Source of the DNA: an uncultured Pelagibacteraceae bacterium
GTDB lineage: Bacteria; Pseudomonadota; Alphaproteobacteria; Pelagibacterales; Pelagibacteraceae
DNA: 64,000 bases
Direction of reading: 5' to 3'
NCBI GenBank assembly: GCA_902599625.1
Contig: CACKGF010000001.1
Location: forward strand, 1 to 64,000
Shown here in pieces: positions 1 through 8,130 of this stretch. Within the stretch, counting starts at the first letter, position 1. Every line of letters begins with the position of its first letter. Below the pieces are notes generated by a model. That model saw nothing but the letters and a program-made list of their open reading frames with translations, had not been told where the DNA came from and ran no database searches. The position numbers and the translations under genes are program-made.

Positions 1-47
1 CATTTATTTTTTATCTTTTTTAATTATAAGTAATCTTAAGTTAATTT

Positions 48-170
48 ATGTCTAAGAGATACAGTGGAAAATCTTTTAAAGACTCTAGTGTAAAGAAAAA
101 AGCTAAATTAACTTTTAAAGAGAAAAGGAACCTTAAGCGGGAGAAGAAAAAAATAAACAAAAGTACTTGA
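48..170 (+). CDS. Small highly basic protein (40 aa), hypothetical
   Basis: This ATG-to-TGA frame is too short for the ORF track. It encodes a 40-residue protein that is nearly half Lys/Arg, beginning MSKRYSGKSFKD and ending in a run of KR/KK pairs, with no membrane segment. It ends 9 nt before the stop of the convergent SGNH-like gene. I do not recognise a family. The even, non-homopolymeric basic composition and good fit to the gap favour a real small nucleic-acid- or ribosome-associated protein, but an AT-rich genome yields Lys-rich frames by chance, so this is a moderate call. No clear Shine-Dalgarno site is visible. Confidence 0.45.
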   Translation: MSKRYSGKSFKDSSVKKKAKLTFKEKRNLKREKKKINKST

Positions 171-178
171 ACTCATTT

Positions 179-1444
179 TTATGGTTTATTTGAAACCACA
201 TTTATAATTTTATCAGCAATTAACTCGTAACCTCTCTTTGTGTAATGTCCATAAATTCCAAATATAAATATGTCCAAATTATTAACATTATTATTTTTAA
301 AATGTTCATCAATATCAACAAATTTAATATTCATATTTTCTACGATTTTTTTTATCTTTGATTTTTGGAGATAATTTGCAATAGAATATTTGTTATTGTA
401 TCTAGTCCAAGATGGCAAATAAACAAAGTAAAAATCACCATTCCACTTTTTGATTTCCATATTCATTTTAAGCAGTATTTCATCTAAGTAGTTGTAATCT
501 ACATTATGTTTTTTTTTATAAAAAACAGAGGAAGTAAGCAAAAGTTCTTTTAAAGTGTTAAGTTCTAAAAAATCTTTGATTTTTTCTTTAACTGATATTT
601 TTTTTACATTCAGATTTGTGTTGTTGATTTTTTCACTTTCTATTTTATACGGAAGAATTTCATAAAAAATATTTTCATATTCTAATAAAAATTCGTTCAC
701 ATTTTCAGTTGAGTCAAATAAATTTTGGGAAAAATTATCATTGAGATATTCTTTAAGAAATGTTTTCTCTTCGAACATCATATCTCTTAAATCATTACCT
801 TCAAAAAAAAGGTAAAAAACATTTTTTGGTTTAAATTTTGAAGCGTACTCTTTTGTAATAGCTAAACTCATAAAGGGGCCAGTCCCATTTACACCAAAAT
901 TTCCTACATTATAATCTGATTTCAACATTATTTTCCCGGCAATATCGTCGTTATTATTGAAGGGCACTCCCTCAGTAAAAGAGTCTCCTAAAATCATTAT
1001 GTCAATATTTTTTTCGTAAATTTCATTCTTATTTTTAAAACCGTATTTATCATTAATTATGATTTCTCTTTTTCCAGCCTCATTAAGACCTAAAGACAGA
1101 CTATTTATTGGACCCCTAAAGGGTATTTTTTGATTAGAATTAATCTTGTTATCAATAAATTTTTTTATCCTGCCCTCAAAGTCAGAGAGAAAAAATACCT
1201 CAGTTGAGAATTTAAAAGATGGAGAAATTTGATTATTGTTTTTCTTTTCTTCGTAAAATGCAAAAAAGTCCTTTCTTTTGTCAAAATTTTTAATCGATAT
1301 TATTTTTTGATTCCTAATTTCATCAAGTGAAATTTCGTTTAGATTAATTTTTTTTTTTAAGAAGATGAGAGATAAAAGTTCTAATAAATAAATTATCGCA
1401 ATAAAATATATTAAGCAAATTATGAAAGTTTTCTTTAATGACAT
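179..1444 (-). CDS. SGNH/GDSL-hydrolase-like membrane-anchored protein
   Basis: This 421-aa protein has an N-terminal hydrophobic segment at about residues 7-28, giving a single anchor with a periplasmic body. Block I of the SGNH fold is visible as LGDSFTEG (Ser about 155), followed by a GVNGTGP segment and a block III-like EGND. The C-terminal block reads GIYGHYTKRGYELIA, with the catalytic-type His near 400. The usual Asp three residues before that His is Ile here, so activity is uncertain. Proteins of this shape act on acylated glycans or lipids at the envelope; the substrate is unknown. It is monocistronic and faces away from the next gene. A TATAAT sequence (minus strand, 1492-1497) could be its -10 element. 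Confidence 0.7.
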   Translation of the reverse strand: MSLKKTFIICLIYFIAIIYLLELLSLIFLKKKINLNEISLDEIRNQKIISIKNFDKRKDFFAFYEEKKNNNQISPSFKFSTEVFFLSDFEGRIKKFIDNKINSNQKIPFRGPINSLSLGLNEAGKREIIINDKYGFKNKNEIYEKNIDIMILGDSFTEGVPFNNNDDIAGKIMLKSDYNVGNFGVNGTGPFMSLAITKEYASKFKPKNVFYLFFEGNDLRDMMFEEKTFLKEYLNDNFSQNLFDSTENVNEFLLEYENIFYEILPYKIESEKINNTNLNVKKISVKEKIKDFLELNTLKELLLTSSVFYKKKHNVDYNYLDEILLKMNMEIKKWNGDFYFVYLPSWTRYNNKYSIANYLQKSKIKKIVENMNIKFVDIDEHFKNNNVNNLDIFIFGIYGHYTKRGYELIADKIINVVSNKP

Positions 1445-1533
1445 AACTTAAAAAAAGCCGTTCTGTTAACGAGTTTCGCAATCTTTGTAACATTATATGC
1501 AGTCTATTTGAATTAAAATTAATAATTCAAACT

Positions 1534-1555
1534 GGGGTGTTTTAAAAAACACCCC
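1534..1555 (-). terminator. Rho-independent-type hairpin after the small exported protein gene
   Basis: A perfect 10-bp stem, GGGGTGTTTT pairing with AAAACACCCC around a 2-nt AA spacer, lies 10 nt beyond the stop of the minus-strand 68-aa gene. The effective loop is formed by the inner A/T pairs. The sequence that follows on the minus strand is T-rich but not a pure U-tract. It stands out against about 30% GC and is the natural terminator for that gene. Confidence 0.75.
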
Positions 1556-1565
1556 TTTATTGAAA

Positions 1566-1772
1566 TTATCCTTTAAACATTCCTAATGCTTTACCAAGTA
1601 ATTCCTCAGACTTAGCGTGATCACCACTGTCATGGGCTTTCATACCAGCATCTCTTAGTTTTTGAGCTTCTGCAATTTTAGCATCAATTCCTTTTGCCAT
1701 CATCGGACAAGAACCTGCAAATGCTGAACTTGTGAACAGTATAATAGATAAAATTAAAATTAACTTTTTCAT
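1566..1772 (-). CDS. Small exported alpha-helical protein (68 aa)
   Basis: A classical signal peptide (MKKLILILSIILFTSSAFA, cleavage after AFA at about residue 19) is followed by a 49-residue mature part. The mature part starts GSCPMM and continues as Ala/Glu/Lys/His-rich helix with a TPR-like spacing (AEAQKLRDAGMKAHDSGDHA). It holds one Cys in the mature N-terminus, which is not in a lipobox. An AGGA Shine-Dalgarno site lies just before the ATG, and a strong hairpin terminator follows, so it is an independently expressed gene. I do not recognise a characterised family; a small periplasmic helical protein is the safe description. Confidence 0.75.
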   Translation of the reverse strand: MKKLILILSIILFTSSAFAGSCPMMAKGIDAKIAEAQKLRDAGMKAHDSGDHAKSEELLGKALGMFKG

Positions 1773-1881
1773 AATTATCCTTTTGTTATTTTATATATAC
1801 GCTCTTTAATCTTTAATTTAAGCATCAGAGTGTCACACCATTTTAACTTTTAAACTTCAAATAGAATTAATATATTGAATT

Positions 1882-2184
1882 ATGTTTATAGCGATGAATC
1901 GTTTTAAGATTGTTCTTGGAAAAGAAAAAGAATTTGAGGAAGTTTGGAAAAATAGAGATACGCACTTAAATAATGTGCCTGGATTTAAAGAATTTCATTT
2001 AGTTAAAGGTGAAACAAATGATGAGCATACTTTATATGCATCACACAGTATTTGGAACTCAAAAAATGATTTTATTAATTGGACAAAATCTGAGGCATTT
2101 AGGCTAGCTCATAAAAATTCTGGTCAACATAAGGGATTGTACTTGGGTCACCCAAATTTTGAAGGTTTTGAAGTAGTTCTTTAG
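1882..2184 (+). CDS. Antibiotic biosynthesis monooxygenase (ABM) / IsdG-HmoA-like protein
   Basis: This 100-aa protein has the dimeric ferredoxin-like ABM fold signature: an N-terminal strand (MFIAMNRFKI), an Asn near residue 6, a central W, and the block PGFKEFHLVKG followed by HTLYASHSIW and SEAFRLAHKN. The arrangement of Asn, Trp and the helix His matches heme-degrading IsdG/HmoA relatives, which open heme to release iron. ABM proteins of this size can also oxidise small quinols, so heme as substrate is inferred, not shown. It is cytoplasmic and monocistronic, and divergent from the small exported protein across a 109-nt gap. Confidence 0.7.
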   Translation: MFIAMNRFKIVLGKEKEFEEVWKNRDTHLNNVPGFKEFHLVKGETNDEHTLYASHSIWNSKNDFINWTKSEAFRLAHKNSGQHKGLYLGHPNFEGFEVVL

Positions 2185-2187
2185 ATT

Positions 2188-2322
2188 TTATAGTTTTCCA
2201 AAACCCAACCAAGCTAGAGCAATAATTATTAACCAAATTATTCCCTTAATTAAAAAGAAAAAAAAACTTCCTGCGATTAAGTATTTTCCAATTTTACTGT
2301 TCTTTAAAACTTTTTTGATCAC
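2188..2322 (-). CDS. Small single-span membrane protein (44 aa), GTG start
   Basis: This frame is missing from the ORF track because of its length. Starting at GTG it encodes a short basic head (V/M-IKKVLKNSKIGKY) followed by a long hydrophobic segment (about residues 15-40) containing FFFF and two Trp, ending FGKL. It starts 6 nt after the stop of the hydratase-family gene and lies in the same direction, so it is the last gene of that minus-strand run. The basic-then-hydrophobic pattern predicts one transmembrane helix with the N-terminus inside. I know of no function; its reading frame exactly fills the gap before the convergent ABM gene. Confidence 0.6.
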   Translation of the reverse strand: MIKKVLKNSKIGKYLIAGSFFFFLIKGIIWLIIIALAWLGFGKL

Positions 2323-2328
2323 CGCTAA

Positions 2329-3102
2329 TTAATGAATTGCAGATTTTACTGTTCCTATTTTTTCAATATTAGCTATGTAATTGCCTCTATTTTTTAGAGG
2401 AACAACACCTACCGTTGATCCTGTAAATACAAAAAAGTTAGTATCTAATTTTACTTTATCTTTTCTCATTTTATTAAGAACAAATCGAAGAGAGTTAAGT
2501 GGGTTTATATAAACAGAATTAGTATTTCCAATTACTACATTACCAGTTTTAACATTTTTTATATTACATTTTAGATTTCCTATATTAACCTTTCTAAACT
2601 TTTTTTTTGCACCAATTAAGAATTTTATGTTGGCACCGAAATCACTTGCTAAATCACCTAAAAATTTTATTCCTTGTTTTTTTTGTCTGTATCCAACAAT
2701 TTCGATACAAGGCATCATATGAGTAATGAATTTACTCACATTTTTCATTGTAACTATTTGTTTACTATCAAAAAATTTTTTACTAATTAAATATCCAACC
2801 TCAACCTCTATTCCTAAAGTCGAACGATTAATTTTTACACCTTTACCACTTTTTAAAACATTATTTTTAAATATTGCAGAATAAAAAGGTTCTTTTTCTT
2901 TTAGTTTTTTTAATACTGGTAAGGCAGTGCCACCAGCTTTAAAACCCACCACTTTTGTATTTATTTTAGACTCACAGAGCTTTCTAAGTTTTGTGGCATT
3001 TTCAATATTTTTTGTAAACTTAATTGGTATTGGATTTATAAGTTTGTTTTTTTTGTAAGCATAAACTAGCTTGTCTGCAATTTTTTCAATTTCTTTTTTC
3101 AT
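2329..3102 (-). CDS. 2-keto-4-pentenoate hydratase / 4-oxalocrotonate decarboxylase family protein
   Basis: This 257-aa protein has the fumarylacetoacetase-like fold of the MhpD/DmpE/DmpH group. The family's phosphate/keto-acid loop appears as VGFKAGGT (about residues 51-58), and the metal-binding acidic set appears as GIEVEVGYLI and PCIEIV. Family members hydrate 2-hydroxypenta-2,4-dienoate or decarboxylate oxalocrotonate in meta-cleavage pathways. No partner aromatic-ring cleavage enzymes are nearby, so the real substrate here is probably another 2-keto acid. Its start abuts the M23 gene (1-nt overlap), placing it in the run led by the GMC oxidoreductase. Confidence 0.72.
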   Translation of the reverse strand: MKKEIEKIADKLVYAYKKNKLINPIPIKFTKNIENATKLRKLCESKINTKVVGFKAGGTALPVLKKLKEKEPFYSAIFKNNVLKSGKGVKINRSTLGIEVEVGYLISKKFFDSKQIVTMKNVSKFITHMMPCIEIVGYRQKKQGIKFLGDLASDFGANIKFLIGAKKKFRKVNIGNLKCNIKNVKTGNVVIGNTNSVYINPLNSLRFVLNKMRKDKVKLDTNFFVFTGSTVGVVPLKNRGNYIANIEKIGTVKSAIH

Positions 3103-3902
3103 TAATTTAATACGCTTCCAGGATCTAGTTTAACATCAAACCAATTTAATCTAACATCTAAATGAGGTCCTGTAGCGCGACCTGATTTCCCAACGGTGCC
3201 AATTATATCTCCTTTTTTGACCTCTTGCCCCATTTCTACAAAAATCTCATTCATATGCATATATAAAGTTGAAATTCCATGACCATGATCAAAAATTAAT
3301 GTAGCTCCGGTATAATAGAGATCTTTTTCAGCAAGAGTAACCACTCCACTCAACATTGCTTTTATCGGAGTTCCAGTTTTTTGAGCGTAATCTAAACCGT
3401 AGTGTGGCCACCTTGGTTTTCCATTTAAAATTCTTTGACTACCATAAACCCCAGTTATAATTGCGTCATCAACTGGAGTTATAAATTTATCTTTAAAATA
3501 TATTAGATCGGTATCAACAGCTCTTGCTTTTCCAATAAGTTTATTTTCTCTTCTAATTCTATCATAAACCTCTTTGGGTGGTGTTACTTTTTTTTCAGGT
3601 AAACCATCTATTCTTTGTATTTTATATTCTCTTTTTAAAACCTTCTTAACAAATTGTTTTTTAATTCCATTAAGAGTTTCTGTTATAATAACATCGTTTT
3701 TCCTATCTCTTCCAAGACCAAATGCAAAAAAACCATCTTTTGAAACTCTAACACCTTTTTTATCTATTTGTATTTTAGCTCCGGGATCTGTTTTACCTAA
3801 TATAAAGTGTCCTTGAATGAACTTTCCCTCGAATTCAATTGCTTGGCTATTAAATTGAATAAGTAAAAAAATTATTAGATATCTTATTATTTTGAAGTCC
3901 AT
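3102..3902 (-). CDS. M23 (LytM-type) peptidase family protein, exported, with altered zinc motif
   Basis: A hydrophobic leader (about residues 5-20) precedes a beta-rich domain and a C-terminal LytM/M23 domain (about 150-258). The first motif is intact as HYGLD (H167, D171), and the YMH histidine (about 216) is present. The last motif reads GPHLDVRLNW where family members normally have GPHLH, so the final zinc-ligand His is Asp (D249). Active members cut peptidoglycan cross-links and the degenerate ones often activate amidases. It overlaps the SDR gene by 16 nt and touches the hydratase gene. Whether it is an enzyme or a scaffold is open. Confidence 0.82.
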   Translation of the reverse strand: MDFKIIRYLIIFLLIQFNSQAIEFEGKFIQGHFILGKTDPGAKIQIDKKGVRVSKDGFFAFGLGRDRKNDVIITETLNGIKKQFVKKVLKREYKIQRIDGLPEKKVTPPKEVYDRIRRENKLIGKARAVDTDLIYFKDKFITPVDDAIITGVYGSQRILNGKPRWPHYGLDYAQKTGTPIKAMLSGVVTLAEKDLYYTGATLIFDHGHGISTLYMHMNEIFVEMGQEVKKGDIIGTVGKSGRATGPHLDVRLNWFDVKLDPGSVLN

Positions 3903-4654
3903 CCACCATCAACCAATAAAGAGGTACCAGTAATCATTGATGCCTGATCAGAGGCAAGAAATACCACAGCACTCGCAACATCAGAGAGCTCAGCAAATCT
4001 TCCTAGTGGAATATTTCCCAGAACCTCCCTCATAAATTTTTTGTCTTTTAAAAACTTACTTGTCATTGGAGTAACAACAAAAGTAGGGCATACTGTGTTT
4101 ACTCTTATATTGTATTTAGCAAGATCTATGGACATTCCTTTTGTAAGCCCCTCAAAACCAAACTTGGTCATATTATAAACACTTCTTATAGGTCCGCCTA
4201 CATGACCCATTTGTGAGGACATATTAATAATTACACCTCCAACTTTTCTTCTATTTTTCAATTCGATCATTTTTAAAGAGCACAATTGAGCAATATTAAA
4301 TGTAGCCATTGTATTAATCTTAACTACGTACTCCATATCTTTTCTTTTTACTTTTGTAAAATGTTCTGGAATATTTGTGCCAGCATTATTTACTAAAATG
4401 TCAATTCTTTTTTGAGAGTCTATTACTGATTTAATCTCAGAATATTTCGTTACATCGCAAACATATGATTTACACTTAGATCTAAATTTTTTAATAATTT
4501 TTGAGACCTGATCTAAATCTTTTTTTGTTCTACTAACAATAATTAAACTTGCCCCAGCTTCAGCAAGAGCAATGGCGCAAGCTTTTCCAATACCTTTTCC
4601 AGCTCCAGTTACAAGAGCAATTTTATTTTTTAAGTTTTGTTTTTTAAGAAACAT
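3887..4654 (-). CDS. Short-chain dehydrogenase/reductase (SDR)
   Basis: This is a classical SDR of 255 aa: the nucleotide loop TGAGKGIG at residues 16-23, NNAG at 89-92, and catalytic Ser146/147 with Tyr160 and Lys164 (YNMTK). After the second strand comes SRTKK, where Ser-Arg rather than Asp suggests NADP(H). It ends with DGGWTSK. Such proteins reversibly oxidise secondary alcohols or reduce keto groups; gluconate 5-dehydrogenase and 3-oxoacyl-ACP reductase are typical relatives. It sits 2 nt downstream of the TerC gene and overlaps the M23 gene. The neighbouring GMC dehydrogenase and keto-acid hydratase suggest a role in catabolism of the same compound. Confidence 0.88.
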   Translation of the reverse strand: MFLKKQNLKNKIALVTGAGKGIGKACAIALAEAGASLIIVSRTKKDLDQVSKIIKKFRSKCKSYVCDVTKYSEIKSVIDSQKRIDILVNNAGTNIPEHFTKVKRKDMEYVVKINTMATFNIAQLCSLKMIELKNRRKVGGVIINMSSQMGHVGGPIRSVYNMTKFGFEGLTKGMSIDLAKYNIRVNTVCPTFVVTPMTSKFLKDKKFMREVLGNIPLGRFAELSDVASAVVFLASDQASMITGTSLLVDGGWTSK

Positions 4655-4656
4655 TT

Positions 4657-5235
4657 TTAAAATAATAGTACTTTTATATCAGTATAAATCAATTCTATTG
4701 CAACTATTAGTACTGCTAACAAACCTACCCAAGCAATCCATTTATATTTTTTAATCCACCCAGAAATTAATGTTGCAGCCGTTGCCATTAATACAATTGA
4801 AAGGGCAAGTCCAAAAACTAATAAGTAGTAGTGATCTCTTGCAGCCCCAGCAACTCCTAAAACATTGTCTAAACTCATAGTTATATCTGCAAGGATGACT
4901 GTCGTAATAGCCTTTAGAAAAGATGAATTATCTATTTTGAAGTTGTCCTTTTTTTCGCTTTGTTTAACAACATCAACATAAAGTTTATAACAAATGTATA
5001 GTAACAAAATTCCACCAATTAATCTTAATCCTGAAATTTGTAATAGATAAGCCGTAATAAGCGTAAAAAGTATTCTCAAAATTACAGCTGCACCAATCCC
5101 CCAAAAAATTATTTTTCTTCTTTGTTCAGCTGGAAATTGTGAAGCAACCATTCCAATAATAATTGCATTATCTCCAGCAAGAACTAAATCAATGAAAATG
5201 ATTTGAAAAAAAATTAAGATTTGTTCTGATAACAT
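4657..5235 (-). CDS. TerC/YjbE family integral membrane protein
   Basis: This 192-aa protein has about six or seven hydrophobic segments. Both hallmark acidic membrane motifs of the TerC family are present: DLVLAGDNAI near residue 16 and DITMSLDNVLGVAG near 116. It has the short YjbE-like form without the C-terminal extension. Bacterial relatives have been linked to manganese efflux and tellurite resistance. A role in metal homeostasis is therefore family-based. Its start overlaps the stop of the GMC gene by 1 nt, so translation is probably coupled. No yybP-ykoY-type leader is visible, since it sits inside the operon. Confidence 0.88.
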   Translation of the reverse strand: MLSEQILIFFQIIFIDLVLAGDNAIIIGMVASQFPAEQRRKIIFWGIGAAVILRILFTLITAYLLQISGLRLIGGILLLYICYKLYVDVVKQSEKKDNFKIDNSSFLKAITTVILADITMSLDNVLGVAGAARDHYYLLVFGLALSIVLMATAATLISGWIKKYKWIAWVGLLAVLIVAIELIYTDIKVLLF

Positions 5236-6830
5236 TATGGGCTCAATATCATATCTGCACCCTTTTCAGCAATCATAATAGTAGGTGCATTAGTGTTCCC
5301 AGACGTTATATTTGGCATAATAGATGCATCAATAACTCTTAGTTTGTTAATTCCATGAACTTTAAGTTTATCTGAAACTACTGCTGACTCATCATTTCCC
5401 ATTTTGCAAGTACCAACAGGATGAAAAATAGTTTGGGCATAATGACTACAAGCTTTAACTATTTCTTCTTTATCATTCAAATGTGAGCCAGGCCTAAATT
5501 CTTCGGGCTCATATTTTTTAAACTCATTTGTTTCCATTACAATTTTTCTTATTAATTTAATACCATCAGCAGCAACTTTTCTATCCTCATCGGTAGATAA
5601 ATAGTTCATTTTAATCTTTGGGTTCACTTTTGTGTCACTACTACTAATCGATATTTCACCTCTACTCGTAGGTCTTATGTTTGCAACAGTTGGAGTAAAA
5701 GCATGGAAATCATGAAGGTTTGCACCTCCCAATTTGTCAGTACTAATTGGTTGAATATGAAATTGTAAATTTGGTGTATCTCTACTTGGATCGCTTTTAG
5801 CAAAACCACAAAGTTGGCTTGCTCCCATAGTCATTGGGCCTCTTCTTTTAAAGACATACTCAAGTCCAATTAACAGCTTACCAAACACACTATTAATTTT
5901 CTTGTTTAAAGTTTTTATATTTTTAACTTTATAAACTGGCCTGAACATCAGGTGGTCTTGAAGGTTTTTACCAACACCCTTAAGATCTTTGATAATATTA
6001 ATTCCCAAATCTTTTATTTTTGAAGCTTCTCCAACACCTGAAGTTTGAAGTATATGAGGACTTCCAATTGACCCCGCGCATAGTAAAATTTCCTTCTCAG
6101 CTCTAACAGTAAAAGTTCTATTCCCTTTTGAATAAGTAACGCTCTCTGCGTTATTTCCATCGAAATTAATTTTTTTAACATGACAGTTGGTTTCGATTTT
6201 TAAGTTTTTATTTTTTTTGATAGGATTTAGATACCCAACTGCAGTGCTGCATCTTAATCCATTCCTCTCCGTAACCTGAAAATAACCACATCCAAAGTTA
6301 TCCCCTTTATTAAAGTCATTTACTTTTGGAATACCAACTTCCTCAGCTGCATTCATGAAAACATCTAAAATATCTAATTTAATTCTTTGATCTGATACAG
6401 CTAACGGCCCTCCGACACCATGGAACTGGTCTTTACCTCTTTCTTGGTCTTCAGCTTTGATAAAATAAGGTAGGACATCTTTCCAAGCCCAACCAACATT
6501 TCCGAGTTGTCTCCATAAATCATAATCTTGCTCTTGACCCCTTATGTATAAAAGTCCATTGATTGAAGAGCTTCCACCTAATGTTTTTCCTCTCGGATAT
6601 GGTATCGAAACATTTTCCATAGTCTCATCAGGCTCAGTTTTAAAACACCAATCCGTTTTAGGATTATGCATAGTTTTGTAATAACCTACTGGTATATGTA
6701 TCCAAGGATAATTATCTTTACCCCCTGCTTCAATTAACAAAACTTTATACTTTCCTGTTTTAATTATTCGATTTGCTAAGACACATCCTGCAGAACCAGC
6801 ACCAATTATAATAAAATCAAATTTTTCCAT
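5235..6830 (-). CDS. GMC family FAD-dependent oxidoreductase (choline dehydrogenase-like)
   Basis: This 531-aa GMC enzyme has the N-terminal FAD loop GAGSAGC (residues 10-16) and the signature PRGKTLGGSSSINGL near 80-95. The C-terminal catalytic pair is His470 (FHPVGTCKMG) and an Asn near 512-514 (GNTNAP). It oxidises an alcohol to an aldehyde, passing electrons to a quinone or another acceptor. Length and motifs match BetA and alkan-1-ol dehydrogenase relatives; choline is possible but there is no betB next door. It is first in the minus-strand run and divergent from the TRAP transporter genes across about 140 nt, which suggests shared control and a shared substrate. Confidence 0.92.
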   Translation of the reverse strand: MEKFDFIIIGAGSAGCVLANRIIKTGKYKVLLIEAGGKDNYPWIHIPVGYYKTMHNPKTDWCFKTEPDETMENVSIPYPRGKTLGGSSSINGLLYIRGQEQDYDLWRQLGNVGWAWKDVLPYFIKAEDQERGKDQFHGVGGPLAVSDQRIKLDILDVFMNAAEEVGIPKVNDFNKGDNFGCGYFQVTERNGLRCSTAVGYLNPIKKNKNLKIETNCHVKKINFDGNNAESVTYSKGNRTFTVRAEKEILLCAGSIGSPHILQTSGVGEASKIKDLGINIIKDLKGVGKNLQDHLMFRPVYKVKNIKTLNKKINSVFGKLLIGLEYVFKRRGPMTMGASQLCGFAKSDPSRDTPNLQFHIQPISTDKLGGANLHDFHAFTPTVANIRPTSRGEISISSSDTKVNPKIKMNYLSTDEDRKVAADGIKLIRKIVMETNEFKKYEPEEFRPGSHLNDKEEIVKACSHYAQTIFHPVGTCKMGNDESAVVSDKLKVHGINKLRVIDASIMPNITSGNTNAPTIMIAEKGADMILSP

Positions 6831-6972
6831 TTTGAGTTTTATAACAAAATTTTTCAGTATTTATCACCTAATTAAAGCTTTTTTTATTACCGATAAAGTC
6901 AAATGCAACTTGTATAACCTCATTTTTTTTGATTGGATACGGCTTATTAAATTTAACTTAAGAGAGGAAATA

Positions 6973-8064
6973 ATGAAAAAAATCATTTCATTAATGTTTG
7001 CAGCATTCTTAGTTTTTGGTTTTATATCAAACGCTAATGCTAAAACATTGAAATGTCAGACTGTTCTTAACACTAAGGCTGATGAAGTTAAAATGTTAAA
7101 AGACTTTACTGACACTGTAACAGCTCTTACTGATGGCTCATTAAAATTTGAAATTTTGCCAGCAGGTGCAGTTGTTGGAGTAAAAGAAACATTAGATGCA
7201 GTTGACAAAGGTTTAATTGACTGCGGATTTGCTTGGACACACTATTGGTCAGGTGATCACCCTGCAGCTATGTTATTTGGTTCACCAGTAGCAGGTGGTG
7301 GAGTAGGTATCGATAACTTAGCGTTTTTATCATGGTTCCAATATGGAGGTGGTAAAGAGTTGTATGATCAATTGTGGAAAGAAATGGGAAGAGACATCAA
7401 AGGATTTATGCTTCAACCAGTTGGCCCAGAAGCTTTAGGTTGGTTTCCAAAACCAATTAAAGATATGGCTGACTTTAGAAAATATAAATTCAGAACTCCT
7501 CCAGGAATTCCAGGACAAACTTACAAAGATATTGGTATAGCATCTGTTGCAATGGGTGGTGGAGATATTCTTCCAGCCTTAGAGGCAGGTACAATCGATG
7601 CAGCTGAGTGGTGTTGTCCAAAACCGGATTTAACATTTGGTTTTCAAAAAGTTTTAAAACATTATTACCTACAAGGATTACACCAAGTAGTAGTTAATGC
7701 TGACTTTTATATCACTGGAAAAACTTACGAAGCAATGACAGCTCATGAGAAAAAATCTCTTGAAGTTGCTGCTAATGCTTCATTAGCTAAATCTTTAAGC
7801 TACAGAATCTATGAAAATGGAAAAGCTTTACAAGAATTAACTACAAAGCATGGAGTTATTTTAGAAGATACACCTTCAGATTACTTTAAAGAGTACATGG
7901 CAGCTGCAAAAGCTACATTGAATAAAAATGCGGAACAAAACAAGTTCTTCAAAAAAGTATACGATTCAATGAAAGACTTTGCTGATGTTGCTGTTCCATT
8001 CTGGAGCGGTGCTCAAATGTCAAATGCTAAGCTAGGAATGGCTCACGCAGCGACATTGAAGTAA
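6973..8064 (+). CDS. dctP: TRAP transporter solute-binding protein, DctP family
   Basis: The track ORF begins at 6832, but the real start is the ATG at 6973, which has a GAGAGGAAA ribosome site 5-10 nt upstream and opens a textbook signal peptide (MKKIISLMFAAFLVFG, cleavage after NANA). The mature protein of about 340 aa binds the solute in the periplasm and delivers it to DctQM. Segments resembling TakP/keto-acid-type DctP proteins are seen: KFRTPPGIPGQ, with the Arg used for carboxylate binding, and DAAEWCCPKPD. A carboxylate ligand is therefore likely; its identity is unknown. It is separated from dctQ by a terminator hairpin, giving excess binding protein. Confidence 0.93.
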   Translation: MKKIISLMFAAFLVFGFISNANAKTLKCQTVLNTKADEVKMLKDFTDTVTALTDGSLKFEILPAGAVVGVKETLDAVDKGLIDCGFAWTHYWSGDHPAAMLFGSPVAGGGVGIDNLAFLSWFQYGGGKELYDQLWKEMGRDIKGFMLQPVGPEALGWFPKPIKDMADFRKYKFRTPPGIPGQTYKDIGIASVAMGGGDILPALEAGTIDAAEWCCPKPDLTFGFQKVLKHYYLQGLHQVVVNADFYITGKTYEAMTAHEKKSLEVAANASLAKSLSYRIYENGKALQELTTKHGVILEDTPSDYFKEYMAAAKATLNKNAEQNKFFKKVYDSMKDFADVAVPFWSGAQMSNAKLGMAHAATLK

Positions 8065-8086
8065 AAATATAAACTTTAAATTTATT

Positions 8087-8115
8087 AAGAGCGGGCTTTA
8101 CAGTCCGCTCTTTTT
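8087..8115 (+). terminator. Hairpin with U-tract between dctP and dctQ (partial terminator)
   Basis: An 8-bp GC-rich stem, AAGAGCGG pairing with CCGCTCTT around a 10-nt loop, is followed by TTTTTG. It lies 23 nt after the dctP stop and 16 nt before the dctQ start. In TRAP and ABC operons such intercistronic hairpins keep binding-protein mRNA abundant and let only part of transcription reach the permease genes. Confidence 0.82.
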
Positions 8116-8130
8116 GTTTAGAATCTATAT

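Noticed and set aside
1830-1838. GTGTCACAC palindrome between divergent genes
   Set aside because: It is only 9 nt long and matches no operator I know, so chance is the simplest explanation.
3574-3816. 80-aa plus-strand ORF inside the M23 gene
   Set aside because: It is antisense to a conserved gene, with leucine- and proline-rich composition typical of shadow frames.
6832-6972. N-terminal extension of the dctP ORF
   Set aside because: The extension is not signal-like, has no ribosome site, and the ATG at 6973 has a strong one followed by a perfect signal peptide.
6831-6972. Riboswitch (SAM, glycine or similar) before dctP or the GMC gene
   Set aside because: The 140-nt AT-rich region shows no stable helices or conserved riboswitch cores.
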